A DNA stretch of 64,000 nt. It comes from Haematobia irritans. Lineage: Eukaryota > Arthropoda > Insecta > Diptera > Muscidae. The position numbers and the translations under genes are program-made. Every line of letters starts with the position of its first letter. The first letter of the stretch is position 1. The DNA is taken from contig NC_134397.1 in assembly GCF_050003625.1 (NCBI RefSeq), positions 153,780,691 to 153,844,690 of the forward strand. The letters are read 5' to 3'. This document shows positions 22,280 to 34,744 of the stretch, piece after piece. The notes beneath the pieces are model-generated. The model was given only the letters and a program-made list of their open reading frames with translations. It made no database searches and was not told the DNA's origin.

Positions 22280-22995
22280 AAGAATTCAAGTTTGCTATAG
22301 AAATAAAATTTTGACGAAATTTTCTATAGAAATAAAATATTGACGAAATTCTCCATAGAAATAAAATGTTGACAAAATTCTCCAAAGAAATAAAAATTTT
22401 GACAAAGTTTTCTATAGACATAAAAATTTTGACAAAATTTTCTATAGAAATAAAATGTTGACAAAATTTTCTATAGAAATAAAAATTTGATAAAATTTTC
22501 TATAGAAATAAAATTTTGACAAAATTTTCTATAGAAATAATATTTTGACAAAATTTTCAATACATATAAAGTTGTGACTACATTTTCTATAGAAATAAAA
22601 TTTTGACAAAATTTTCTATAGAAATAAAAATTTGACAAAATTTTCCATAGAAATAATATTTTGACAAAATTTTCTATAGAAGTAATATTTTTACAAAATT
22701 TTCTATAGAAATAAAGTCGTGACTAAATTTTCTATAGAAATGCAATGTATGGGCGCCCAAGAATTCAAGTTTGCTATAGAAACAAAATTTTGACGAAATT
22801 TTTGATAAAATTTTCTATAGAAATAAAATTTTGACAAAATTTTCTATAGAAATAATATTTTGACAAAATTTTCTATAGAAATAAAATTTTGACAAAATTT
22901 TCTATAGAAATAAAATCTTGACAAAATTTTGTATAATAATAAAATTATGACAAAATTTTCTATAGTAATAAAATTTTGAAAAAATTTTGTATAGT
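22280..22995 (+). repeat. 29-bp tandem array with internal 478-bp duplication
   Basis: About 24 units. The unique tag GGGCGCCCAAGAATTCAAG occurs at about 22270 and again at 22748, each time followed by the same array start, so a 478-bp block has been duplicated. Confidence 0.75.
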
Positions 22996-23012
22996 AATAA
23001 AATTTTGGTACA

Positions 23013-23681
23013 TTATTTTTGGGGATCCAAAAGGTTGCAATAGTACTCTGAATTTATTGTTTTACCCTTTTGCAGATAGTCAATCAATAAAATACCTTTG
23101 AAGTCCCAAAAGACCATTGCCATAACCTTACCAGTCTTCTTTGGGGCACTTCCTCCAGTTTCATTCCATTGTTTGGATTGTTCTTTTATCTCTGGAGTAT
23201 AGTGGTGGATCCATGTCTCATCAACAGTTATGAAACGACGCTTAAAATCCATTTTATTTCGCTTAAAACGATCCAAACAAGCTTGATAAATGTTCATTCT
23301 TATACGTTTTTGATCGACTGTTAACAAATGCGGCACCCATCTTGCAGAAAGCTTTTTCATCTGTAGTTCTTCATGCAAAATTAAATGGACTCGATCATTT
23401 GAGATGCCCATGATATTAGCAATTTCACGCACTTTTATTCGTCGATCATTCAATACCATATCATGCATTTTGGCTACAATTTCTGTTGTTGTTGCTGTTT
23501 TTGGACGTTCATCTTCAATGCTTGTACGACCACGTCTAACTTCAGCATTCCAATTTTTTACTGTTGCATATGAAGGAGCAGTTTCACCCAACACATCCAC
23601 CATATCATTATGAATTTCTTGTCCCGATAAACCTTTTTTATGTAAATATTTTATGACAGCACGCATTTCTAATTTTTCCAT
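23013..23681 (-). pseudogene. mariner transposase, C-terminal half missing
   Basis: 222 codons are open from ATG; about 345 is usual for a mariner transposase, which cuts and pastes its element at TA sites in the nucleus. Residues 1-55 form the N-terminal helix-turn-helix region (MRAVIKYLHKKGLSGQEIH); a second helix-turn-helix lies around 65-105 (REIANIMGISNDRVHLILHE). WVPHLLT at 115-121 is the mariner WVPHEL motif. The first catalytic aspartate is D154 in TVDET. VFWDFKG at 190-196 is the conserved strand before the second catalytic site. The second and third aspartates lay beyond the break: after YYCNLL at 213-218 the reading runs DPQK and a stop that belongs to the flanking DNA. The open frame is otherwise undamaged, so the truncation may be fairly recent. 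No activity is expected. Confidence 0.85.
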
Positions 23682-23862
23682 TGTAAAAAAATTGCTGATG
23701 CGTCTTTTTTTTGAACACCTGTTTCTATATGAAGGAGTTGCCAGATCGAAACAAAATTTAACATGTGTTCATAACAGAAATGGAAGTTTCCCAAACACTT
23801 AACTTGTTTCTGTTGATACCGCGCTTTTTGTGCTAGGCTAAGAAGTTTCCGAACTGCCCTCG
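23013..23862 (-). mobile_element. 3'-truncated mariner element
   Basis: The 5' end is at 23862, flanked by TA (23863-23864). The minus-strand terminus begins CGAGGGCAGTTCGGAAAC, typical of a mariner inverted repeat. 181 bp of leader precede the transposase start codon. The second half, with the rest of the gene and the other inverted repeat, is missing: the sequence joins T12 array remnants near 23013-23022. To the right the element abuts MM-B sequence (AGTGCATATCGGGCG), so it originally inserted at a TA within MM-B. Confidence 0.8.
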
Positions 23863-23864
23863 TA

Positions 23865-24164
23865 AGTGCATATCGGGCGAAAGATATGGGAGCTATATCA
23901 AACTATGAACAGAGTTCTTCCAAAATCAATAGGGTTCTTTTCGGACTCAAAACACATACTTGTGGTAAATTTAAAGTCGATTGGACTAATACTGCGATCA
24001 AAATTTTGATCACAAAACAGAGTTTACAGATAGATGGACGGACGGACATAGCTAGATCGACTCTGGCGCCATCCCTGAGCATAATTAGCACTATGTATCT
24101 ATCTCGTCTCGTTCTGTGCTACAGTGTAATACCCTCTTTTACAGTATGGCATAGGGTATAAAAA
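23865..24164 (+). mobile_element. MM-B 3'-end fragment
   Basis: Starts in a core unit beside the mariner, then runs through TTTTGATCACAAAACAG, the GATGGACGGACGGACATAG microsatellite, CTATCTCGTCTC and the end ATGGCATAGGGTATAAAAAG. The 3' hairpin is decayed. Confidence 0.6.
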
Positions 24165-24288
24165 GAATGAAAATTCATTTAAAATAACCCATTTTACAAA
24201 CATTTAAAAATTTATGATTATATATCTATTTAATTTAATTTGATTTATATGTATTTATTTTTTTGCTCTAACGGTTGTAGTTAAAGAC

Positions 24289-26017
24289 AAGTAAGGAAAG
24301 TCTAAAGTCGGGCGGGCCGACTATATTATACCCTGCACCACTTTGTAGATTTAAATTTTCGATACCATATCACATCCGTCAAATGTGTTGGGGGCTATAT
24401 ATAAAGGTTTGTCCCAAATACATACATTTAAATATCACTCGATCTGGACAGAATTTGATAGACTTCTACAAAATCTATAGACTCAAAATTTAATGCACTA
24501 GGGTGGAACACAATGTTAGTAAAAAACCAGTAAGGAAAGTCTAAAGTCGGGCGGGGCCGACTATATTATACCCTGCACCACTTTGTAGATCTAAATTTTC
24601 GATACCATATCACATTCTATATATAAAGGTTTGTCCCAAATACATACATTTAAATATCACTCGATTTGGACAGAATTTGATAGACTTTTACAAAACCTAT
24701 AGACTCACCCTATAGACACTAGGGTGGAACACAATTTTAGTAAAAAATAAATATAGGAAACATTTAAATCTGAAGCAATTTTAAGGACACTTCGCAAAAG
24801 TTTATTTATGATTTATCGCTCGATATATATGTATTAGAAGTTTAGGAAAATTAGAGTCATTTTTAGAACTTTTCGACTAAGCAGTGGCGATTTTACAAGG
24901 AAAATGTTGGTATTTTGACCATTTTTGTCGAAATCAGAAAAACATATATATGGGAGCTATATCTAAATCTGAACCGATTTCAACCAAATTCGGCACGCAT
25001 AGCTACAATGCTAATTCTACTCCCTGTGCAAAATTTCAACTAAATAGGACCAAAAAATTGGCCTCTGTGGTCATATGAATGTAAATCAGGCGAAAGCTAT
25101 ATATGGGAGCTATATCTAAATCTGAACCGATTTCAACCAAATTTGGCACGCATAGCTACAATGCTAATTCTACTCCCTGTGCAAAAGTTCAACTACATCG
25201 AACCAAAAAATTGGCCTCCGTGGTCATATGAGTGTAAATCGGGCGAAAGCTATATATGGGAGATATATCTAAATCTAAACCGATTTCAACCAAATTTGGC
25301 ACGCATAGCTACAATGCTAATTCTACTCCCTGTGCAAAAGTTCAACTAAATCGAACCAAAAAATTGGCCTCCGTGGTCATATGAGTGTAAATCGGGCGAA
25401 AGCTATATATGGGAGCTATATCTAAATCTGAACCGATTTCAACCAAATTTGGCGCGCATAGCTACAATGCTAATTCTACTCCCTGTGCAAAATTTCAGCC
25501 AAATCGGGGTGAAAAATTGGCCTCTGTGGTCATATGAGTGTAAATCGGGCGAAAGCTATATATGGGAGCTATATCTAAATCTGAACCGATTTCAATAAAA
25601 TGTAGCACACTTGACTACGCTACTAATTGTACTCCTAGTGCAAAATTTCAACCAAATTGGGGTAAAACTCTGGCTTCTGAGACCATATTAGCCCATATCG
25701 GGCGAAAGATATATATGGGAGCTATATCTAAATCTGAACCGATTTCTTCCAAAATCAATAGGGATCTATTCTGAGCCAAAACACATACTTGTGCCAAACT
25801 TGAAGTCGATTGGACTAAAACTGCGACCTAGACTTTGATTACAAAAATGTGTTCACGGACGGACGGACAGACGGCCATGGCTATATCGACTCAGGAGCCC
25901 ACCCTGAGCATTTTTGCCAAAGACACCATTTGTCTATCTCGTCTCCTTCTGGGTGTTGCAAACATATGCACTAACTTATAATACCCTGTTCCACAGAGTG
26001 GCGCAGGGTATAAAAAC
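24289..26017 (+). mobile_element. MM-B element with partly duplicated 5' end
   Basis: The 5' part occurs twice in tandem: at 24293 (AAGTCGGGCGGGCCGACT, TATACCCTGCACCAC) and again from about 24530 with the same block. Six core units follow at an exact 153-bp spacing (ATCTAAATCT at 24961, 25114, 25267, 25420, 25573, 25726), then GGACGGACGGACAGACGG, the TATCTCGTCTCC core and the hairpin ending GTGGCGCAGGGTATAAAAAC. This is the cleanest MM-B for measuring the unit. No coding role. Confidence 0.75.
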
Positions 26018-27314
26018 TGTCTCTGACATGAGAAAAAAGTTGCCTAAAATTTTTAATATCGATTCTATAGTTTCAGTTAAATAGGCACATAAGCTTATTC
26101 ATGGGTATTTAGTTGAATCAAATATGCAACTTAATTAGCATTTAGTTAATACTTTTGGATATTTGTTCTGAAATATTGACATTAAAATTGAACATCATAT
26201 ATATTAAATTAATATGTCGTATGTTAAACATTTCTAAAGACTATAGAAATTTTCATAAGTAAACATATGAAAATTTTATACGAATGAAGAGAAGAAATCA
26301 TTTCATCATCAACATCACTAGTATTTAGCATAATTCACAATTAAACGATAATTCCCCAAGCGGACGACTTTCTATTGATTCTTATCCTCAAAATCTTAGA
26401 ATTTGATTTCTTCACAACATCCAAACCAAATATCCAGTCAACGAGGCTGGCAGACAGTCAACCAAAGAACATGTCATTAATTATTTCGAGTGATTTCTCA
26501 AGAAAGACAATTCAATTGGCAATGACAAAATGTCGGACAAGTGAAGTGAGTCAATGAACACCATCATCGTCATCATCATCATTGCTTTGGAATGGATCCA
26601 GCCCAAACCATACGATACCACCACATGATGGAATAGCTTTTATTGAAATTCTGGTGAAAGTTCTTTGAAAGGTGCTTGATGGTTCTGCTTTTGTAAATTC
26701 TGATGGTGGTATTCGGGTATTTGTTCTTTTCGTTTTTGGGGCTTTTTAAAACATTTCTTCTTGAATAATTATTCTTGTGGATTTTGTCATTGTTGTTGTT
26801 TATTTTATTGAAGTTATTGCCTCGTCCCAATGCTGAGCACTCCTTGGTTTTTGGTTTATTTGGATTTATCAGTTGAATTGTTGAAATGAAAGCCTTTTAG
26901 CCAAATGCTGCTCAGTTTTCATACTGAATATGGTAAATATTTGAACATGATAAACATCTTTCGTCTGGAAATTTAACAGGAAATGTTAATTTGAAATTTT
27001 TGGCTTCAGATTAAATTTTTGGGGAAAAAAGTGAACATATTACAGCATTTATAACTATGAAATGAAATACCAATTTAAATGGGTGTTTAGTTTGGTTGAG
27101 TCGAAGCTCATATACTACAAAGTGTAACTGATATGAATTGCAACCAAATTCTGGTTGCTGTAATATCAAAATTGATGGCCTAACTGTTGACAGATATTTT
27201 CCCAATGTTAGTTCATTTTATTATTTATAAACTTGCCAACGCATTTGGAACGGTTGCCTTCAGAAATGTAATTATTTGTGGAAATCAAGCATGGATTCAA
27301 GCCGCAGTTGTTTT
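26018..27314. other. No gene recognised
   Basis: Unique-looking AT-rich DNA, with CATCATCGT-type simple repeats near 26560-26580. Open frames of 60-83 codons on both strands resemble nothing known. May be intronic. Confidence 0.45.
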
Positions 27315-27470
27315 AACCGATATGGACCAAGTTAGAGGCCGTATCCTAACATAATTTACCAAAATTTGAAATTTGGTCCTTCAAGAGCCCCCGCTTTAGG
27401 AAAAAGTTGTCCATATCCCATATGCAATACCATCCGACCTATATCAATAACCACTACTAGTGACGAGTCG
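27315..27470 (+). repeat. MM-A core fragment
   Basis: ACCGATATGGACCAAG, a decayed core unit, then AAAAGTTGTCCATAT, ATGCAATACCATCCGACC and CATCAATAACCACTACT, which belong to the region just before the MM-A microsatellite. No ends. Confidence 0.5.
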
Positions 27471-27746
27471 ACCAAGTTAGTAACTAACTTTGAAAGATTT
27501 CAACATCCTACCAGTAAACATCTGAGAAATATCGAAATTACAAACAAGGACGCTATTTTAATCAAAGCACAATGCCCGTATCTCGCGAACTAATAATGAT
27601 ATGGAAATCCGTTCATAATTGCGGATTTGGCAATGCGTGAACCGAGTAGAAACAAACAAACTTGCAAGGAAAGTCCCTCAACGTTCACACAAAGTAATCT
27701 TATGTTTATATCTTTATCCGTTAAAAAGTTGCAGAATTATTAAAAA

Positions 27747-29461
27747 AACATGTATATACGGCCGTAAGTTCGGCCAGTCCGAAGCTTATGTACCCTCCAC
27801 CATGGATTGCGTAGAAACTTCTACTGAAGACTGTCATCCGAATTACTTTGGTTGCGGTAACATTTGCCGATGGCAAGGTATCTTAAAACTTCCTAACACC
27901 GTAATATATACCACATAGTCCATACTAAAAAGGCCGTTTAAATACGTATATAATTAAGTTTAAAGTTTCTATAGAAGGTTAGGTTAGCTTAGGTTAGGTT
28001 CTATAGAAATAAAATTTTGACAAAATAAAATTTCGACAACATTTTCTAAAGAAGTAAAATTTGGAAAAAATTTTCTATAGAAATAAAATTTGGAAAAAAT
28101 TTTCTCTAGAAATAAAATTTGGAAAAAATTTTCTATAGAAATAAAATGTTGACAAAATTTTCTATAGAAATAAAATTTGGAAAAAATTTTCTATAGAAAT
28201 AAAATTTGGAAACAATTTTCTATAGAAATAAAATTTGGAAAAAATTTTCTATTTTGTCAAAATTTTATTTTTCTGTAGAAAAAAAATTTCTATAGAAATA
28301 AAATTTTGACAAAATTTTCTATAGAAATAATATTTTGACAATGTTTTCTATAAAAATAAAATTTTGGTAGATTATTTTTGACTCGAGTGGCAACCATGAT
28401 TATGAACCGATATGGACCAATTTTTGTGTGATTGGGAATCGGCTATATATACCTATAGACCGATATGGACAAATTTTGGCATGGTTATTAGCGGCCTTAT
28501 ACTAACACCACGTTTCAAATTTAAACCGGATCGGATGAATTTTGCTCCTCCAAGAGGCTCCGGAGGACAAATCTGGCGATCGGCTTATATGGGGGCTATA
28601 TATAATTATGGACCGATATGGACCAATTTTTGCACGCTTGTTAGAGACCATATACTAACACCATGTACCAAATTTCAGCCGGATCGGATGAAATTTGGTT
28701 ATCTTAGAGGCTCCGCAAGCCAAATCGGGGGATCGGTTTATATGGGGGCTAAATGTAATTATCGACCGATATGGACCAATTTTTGCATGGTTGTAAGAGA
28801 CCACATACTTACCCCATGTACCAAATTTTAGCCGGATCGGATGAAATTTGCTTCTCTTACAGCAATCGCAAACCAAATTTGGGGGTCCGTTTATATGGTG
28901 GCTATACGTAAAAGTAGACCGATATGGACCAATATTTGCACGGTTGTTAGAGACCACATACTTACACCATGTACCAAATTTCAGCCGGATCGGATGAAAT
29001 TTGCTTCTCTTAGAGCAATCGCAAACCAAATTTGGGGGTCGGTTTATATGGGGGCTATACGTAAAAGTGGACTGATATGAACCAATTTTTGCATGGTTGT
29101 TAGAGACCTTATACTAACTCCATGTACCAAATTTCAGCCGGATTGGATGAAATTTGCTTCTCTTAGAGCAATCGCAAGCCAAATTTGGGGGCCGTTTATA
29201 TGGGGGTTATACGTTAAAGTGGACCGATATGGCCCCGATACCACCCGACCTACATCAATAACAACTACTTGTGCCAAGTTTCAAGTCGAGAGCTTGTTTC
29301 GTTCGGAAGTTAGCGTGATTTCAACAGACGGACGGACGGACGGACGGACATGCTCAGATCGACTCAGAATTTCACCACGACCCAGAATATATATGCTTTA
29401 TGGGGTCTTAGAGCAATATTCCGATGTGTTACAAACCGAATGACAAAGTTAATATACCCCC
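27747..29461 (+). mobile_element. MM-A element, nearly complete
   Basis: Starts ATGTATATACGGCCGTAAG with the GGCCGTAAGTTCGGCC block and GTACCCTCCACCATGG. A 29-bp array (28000-28370) with the T12-like joint GGCTCGAGTGGCAACCATG follows, then 153-bp core units, a four-fold GGAC microsatellite, and the core up to TATACCCCCAT. The last bases of the hairpin are replaced by the start of another MM-A, giving a head-to-tail junction. A TTAGG-like string (GGTTAGGTTAGCTTAGG) interrupts the leader at 27976. Confidence 0.65.
28000..28370 (+). repeat. 29-bp tandem array inside MM-A
   Basis: About 12 units. Most carry a variant (AAATTTGGAAAAAATTTTC) not seen in the 15-18 kb array but shared with the MM-A at 36.2 kb, so arrays differ by lineage. 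Confidence 0.75.
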
Positions 29462-29560
29462 ATGTACCCGCCATCATGGATTGCGTAGAAACTTCTACTG
29501 AAGACGGTCATCCACAATTCAATTACTTGGGCTGCGGCTGATGGAAAGGCATCTTTAAAC

Positions 29561-31925
29561 TAGAGGTGTGCACGTGAGTAATATTTTGCTCACGCTCACG
29601 CACACTCACGACGGAGAAATCTTATTCACGCACACTCACGCACGATATTTTTAGGTATGACTCACGCTCACGCACGTTCACGAAAAGAAAATTGGTACTC
29701 ACGCACACTCACGCACGAAAATCTTTTAAATGTCGTGACTCACGAAAGATATCGTGACTCACGAAAAATGTCGTGAGTCACGACATTTTTCGTGAGTCAC
29801 GACTCGTGACTCACGAAAAACCTCGTGACTCACGAATAATTTTATGAGTAATTTACCTATAGAACCTGACTAAAAACATGAGTATGATAAACAAGTATAT
29901 ACAGCAGTAAGTTCGGCCGGGCCGAATCTTAAATACCCACCACCATGAACCAAATATTAGGGTTTCCTTTGAAATTTCAGGAGGGCTTGAGGACTTGAGG
30001 GCACTTCCCGAAGATAAATTTAAAATTTTCACCTATGAGGACTATATCAGATTCTGGTTTTATAAGAACCATTTTTGTTTGAGTTTTACAGGAATCATTA
30101 ACATCTCTTGTAAGTGTGCAAGAAAATTATAAAATAACGTCTTGATTTGAAATCTTAAATCTGTAGATTTTCACCCGAGAAGTAAAATCTGGAAATTTTA
30201 CATTGAGTTTCAAGCAATTCATCATTCATCATGAAGATCAGTGCGCACGCAAGAAGTGAAGTCGGTCTATATGGAGGCATTACCAAATGGACCGATAAAA
30301 AATTAATCCGATACACGTTTTTGTGAGCCTAAAATACCAGAATATTTACAATTTAGGCAAATCGGATAAAAACTACGGTTTCTAGAAACTCAAGGAGTTA
30401 AATCGGGAGATCATTCTTATGGGGGCTATACTAAAATATGGACCGATACTCACCGTTTTCAGCTCAGCTCTTTATGGCCCGAAAATACCTCTAGATTTCC
30501 AATTTCAGGCAAATTGGATAAAAACTTCGGATTCTAGAAGCCTAAGAAATAAAATCGGCATATCGGTCTATATGGGGGCTATACCAAAATATGGATCGAT
30601 ACTCACCATTTGTGACACACCTCTTTATGGAACTAAAATACCTATAAATTTCCAATTTCAGGCAAGTTGTATATAAACTACGGATTCTATAAACCCAAGA
30701 TGTAAAATCGGGAGATCGGTCTATATGGGGGCTATACCAAAACATGGAACGATACGAACCATTTTCGGCACACCGTTTGATGGTCCTCAAGTACCTCTAG
30801 ATTTTCAATTTCAGGCAAATTGGATAAAAACTACGGTTTCTACAAGCCCAAGACCCCAAATCGGGAGGTCGGTTTATATGGGTACCATACCAAAACATGG
30901 ACCGATGCTCACCATTTTTGGCACACTTCTTTACGGTTCTAAAGTACCTCTCGATTTCGAATTTCAGGTAAATTGGATAAAAACTGCGGTTTCTATAAGC
31001 CCAAGAAGTAAAATCGGGAGATCGGTTTATATGGGGGCTATACCAAAATATGGACCGATGCTCACAATTTTTGGCACACGTATTTGTGGTCCTACAATAC
31101 CTCTAGATTTCCAATTTCAGGTAAATTGAATAAAAACTGCGGTTTCTATAAGCCCAAGAAGTAAAATCGGGAGATCGGTCTATATGGGGGCTATACCAAA
31201 ACATGGACCGATACTCACCATTTTTGGCACACCTCTTTATGGTCATAAAATACCTCTAGATTTCAAATTTCAGGCAAATTGGATAAAAACTACGATTTCT
31301 ATAAGCCCAAGACCCCAAATCGGGAGGTCGGTTTATATGGGGACTATATCAAAACCTGGACCGATATAGCCCATCTTCGAACTTGACCTGACTGCAGACA
31401 AAAGACGAGTTTGTGCAAAATTTCAGCACGATTGCTTCATTATTGAAGACTGTAGCGTGATTACAACAGACAGACTGACGGACATCGTTATATCGTCTTA
31501 GAATTTCTCCCTGATCAAGAATATATATACTTTATATAGTCGAAAATCGATATTTCGATGTGTTAAAAACGGAATGACAAACTTATTATACCCCCGTCAT
31601 CATTCTATGGTGGTGGGTATAAAAACGAGAGCATTATAAAACTCTTAACACCTAGGATGTCACTAAAATTATAAATGAACTCAACTCGTAAGCACTTTAT
31701 GTTCGTAAGCGGGATTATTTTCGTGAGCGTGTTTTTCCGAAATTTGGTACTCACGCACACTCACGAAGATACCATTTTCGTGACTCACGCTCACGCACGA
31801 CATTTGATTGGTTAATCACGCTCACGCACACTCACGCCGTTGCCTTCAGCGTGACTCACGACTCACGCGTGAGTCACGAAAATTTTCGTGAGTCACGACA
31901 ATTTCGTGTCACGTGCACACCTCTA
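29561..31925. mobile_element. hAT-like element packed with CGTGAGT palindromes
   Basis: Perfect 17-bp inverted ends (TAGAGGTGTGCACGTGA) and a perfect 8-bp flanking duplication CTTTAAAC (29553-29560 and 31926-31933). The 8-bp duplication and TAGAGGTGTGCA-type ends are typical of the hAT superfamily. The non-coding interior (29571-29889 and 31626-31908) is almost entirely ACTCACG/CGTGAGT words in both orientations, able to fold into many hairpins. An MM-C of 1.74 kb has inserted in the middle. Without it the element is about 630 bp. No transposase. Confidence 0.8.
29890..31625 (+). mobile_element. MM-C element, complete
   Basis: Starts ACAAGTATATACAGCAG with GTTCGGCCGGGCCGAA and ATACCCACCACCATG. 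A leader of about 460 bp follows, then seven core units at exactly 153-bp spacing (GGGGGCTAT or variants at 30421, 30574, 30727, 30880, 31033, 31186, 31339). Each unit has CTCTAGATTTCCAATTTCAG and GGATAAAAACTACGG. Then come ACAGACAGACTGACGGACA, a TTGATCA...ATATATATACTTTATA core and the hairpin ending ATGGTGGTGGGTATAAAAA. Best copy of the third family. Confidence 0.75.
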
Positions 31926-32133
31926 CTTTAAACTTCTTAACATCATCTTCTACATTGTAAGTTAGACCATGCGGGATATATAGTAGACAAAAGAAAAGTA
32001 GATTAAATGCGTATATATTTAGTTATTGACCGGTATATATATATAGGGAAAAAATAAGAACTTTTGTGCGGTAATTATAAAGCCAGAATTGAAATATCGG
32101 TCGCTTTATATGGGGGCTATATACAATTATGAA

Positions 32134-32331
32134 CACGAGTTACCAAAAATGGCAGATGTTTTACTGTTTGGTAGATTGGTATAACATAGAAATAAATTTT
32201 TGACAAAATTTTGAATAGAAATTATATTTTGACAAAATTTCCTTGATTCATAAAATGTTGACAAATTTTGACAAAATTTTCTGTGGCAAAAAAATTTTGG
32301 TAGATTATTTTTGGATCGAGTGGCTATCGTG
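32134..32331 (+). mobile_element. Small T12 copy in MM-A
   Basis: About 200 bp, with decayed ends CACGAGTTACC and GGCTATCGTG, the TTTTACTGTTTGGTAGATTGG-type block, three array units and the TTTTGGTAGATTATTTTTGG block. It shows the T12 architecture in minimal form: the array can be nearly absent. Confidence 0.5.
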
Positions 32332-33105
32332 ATTTTTCTGTGATTGGGGATCGGTTTATTTGGGGTCTATATATAATATATATTGATACGGACCAATTTT
32401 GGCATGGTTGTTATCGGCTATACACTAGCGAAATGTACCAAATTGCAACCGGATCGGATTAATTTTGCTCCTCCAAGAGCTTCCGGAGGTTAAATCTGTG
32501 GTTCGGTTTATATAACGGCTATATATAATTATGGACCGCTATGGACCAATTCTGGCATGGTTGTTAGAGACCATATACTAACAGCACGTACCAAATTTCA
32601 AACAGATCGGATGGAATTTGCTTCTCTTTGAGGCTCCGCAAGCCAAATATCGGTTTATATGGGGGCTATATATAGTTATGGACCGATGTGGAGCGATTTT
32701 TGCATGGTTGTTAGAGACCATACACTAACATCATGTACCAAATTTCAGCCGGAGTGAATGAAATTTGCTTCTCTTTGAGGCTCCGCAAGCCAAATCTGGG
32801 GATCGGTGTATATAGGGGCTATATATAATTATGGACCGATGTGGACCAATTTTTGCATGGTTGTTAGATATTATATATTAACAGCATGTACCAAATTTCA
32901 ACCGGATCGAATGAATTTTGCTCCTCCAAGAGGTAAAAGTTGTCCGATATGGCCCATTTTCAATACCGTCCGACCTACATCAATAGCAACTACTTGTGCC
33001 AACTTTCAAGCCGATAGCTAGTTTCGTTCGGCAGTTAGCGTGATTTCAGCAGACCGACGGACGGACGGACATGCTAAGATGGACTCAGAATTTCGCCACG
33101 ACCCA

Positions 33106-33292
<187 letters not shown>

Positions 33293-33367
33293 CTTTATGG
33301 GGTCTTAGAGCAATTTCGATGTGTGACAAACGGAATGACAATGACGTATGGTGGGGGGTGTAAAAAA

Positions 33368-34628
33368 AACAAGTATATACGGCCGTAAGTTCGGCCAGGC
33401 CGAATCTTATATACCCTCCATTATTAATTGCGTTGAAACTTCTACTAAAGACTGTCATCCACAATCGAATTACCTAGGTTGCGGTAACACTTGCCGATGG
33501 CAAGGTATTTTAAAACTTCTTAACACAGTCTTCTATACTTTAAGTTAGTCCATACGGGGTATATATTAAACAAACCAAAAAGGCCGATAAAACACGCATA
33601 TTTAATTCAGTTTGCCAAAATTTTCTATAGAAATAAAATTTTGACAAATTTCTATAGAAATAAAATTTTTTACAAACTTTTCTATAGAAATAAAATTTTG
33701 ACAAAATATTCTATAAAAATAAAATGTTGACAAAATTTTCTATAGAAATAAAATTTTGATAAAATTTTCTATAGAAATAAAATTTTGATAAAATTTGCTA
33801 TAGGAATAAAATTTTTAAAAAATTTTCTATAGAAATAAAATTTTGACAAAATTTTCTATAGAAATAAAATATTGACAAAATTTTCTATAGAAATAAAATT
33901 TGACAAACTTTTATATAGAAATAAAATTTTCATAAAATTTTCTATAGAAATAAAATTTTGACAAAATTTTCTATAGAAATAAAATTTTGACATACTTTTC
34001 TATAGAAATAAAATTTTGATAAAATGTTCTACAGAAATAAAATTTTGATAAAATTTGCTATAGGAATAAAATTTTTAAAAAAAATTTCTATAGAAATAAA
34101 ATGTTGACAAAATTTTCTATAGAAATAAAATTTTGACATACTTTTCTATAGAAATAAAATTTTGATAAAATTTTCTATAGAAATAAAATTTTGATAAAAT
34201 TTTCTATAGAAATAAAATATTGACAAAATTTTCTATAGAAATAAAATTTTGATAAAATTTTCTATAGAAATAAAATTTTTAAAAAATTTTCTATAGAAAT
34301 AAAATTTTGACAAAATTTTCTATAGAAATAAAATTGTGACAAAATTTTCTATATATAGAAATAAAATTTTGATAAAATTTTCTATCGAAATAAAATTTTG
34401 ATAAATTTTGCTATAGAAATAAAATTTTTAAAAAAATTTCTATAAACTAAAACTTAGACAAAATTTTCTATAGAAATAAAATTTTGGTAGGTTATTTTTG
34501 GCAATATAGACCAATTTTTGTGTGATTGGCGATCGGCTATATATAACTATAGACCGATATGGATCAATTTTTGCATGGCTCTTAGCGGCCATATACTAGC
34601 GCAAGGTACCAAATTTCATCCGAATAGA
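33368..34628 (+). mobile_element. MM-A element, 3'-truncated
   Basis: Complete 5' end (ACAAGTATATACGGCCG, GGCCGTAAGTTCGGCC), leader, and a long 29-bp array (33605-34490). The joint lacks the usual GGCAACCATG. Core units stop at about 34625, where an inverted MM-A piece starts. Confidence 0.65.
33605..34490 (+). repeat. 29-bp tandem array inside MM-A
   Basis: About 30 units, many carrying TTTTGATAAAATTTT instead of TTTTGACAAAATTTT in alternation, with repeating multi-unit patterns that suggest block duplications within the array. Confidence 0.8.
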
Positions 34629-34715
34629 ATACGTCTGTTAAAATCGCGCTAATTCCCGAACGAAAGTATCTATAATTGATGTAGGTCGGATAGTATTGTA
34701 AGTGGGCCTATGATT
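34629..34715 (-). repeat. Inverted MM-A fragment
   Basis: GTCTGTTAAAATCGCGCTAA, CCGAACGAAAG, TGATGTAGGTCGGAT are the reverse complement of the MM-A segment just before the microsatellite. It joins the forward MM-A core, so an inversion or a second broken copy is present. Confidence 0.55.
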
Positions 34716-34744
34716 TTAAGAGATAATAACGATCGGGATTTTAA

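Larger units (their letters stand above)
20728..23020 (+). mobile_element. T12 element, right end cut by mariner
   Basis: The left end CACAGTTGCTACAGTTGG with TTTACTGTTTGGCAG is the T12 left block; it is also partly duplicated within 20760-20870. MITE-2 sits at 20920-21456 between two TA dinucleotides. Array blocks follow at 21460-21950 and 22290-22990, and the right block TTTTGGTACATTATTTTTGG stops where the truncated mariner begins. Confidence 0.55.

Noticed and set aside
27976..27998. Telomeric repeat (GGTTAGGTTAG...)
   Set aside because: Too short, interstitial, and identical to the SINE tail. Flies lack TTAGG telomeres as far as known.
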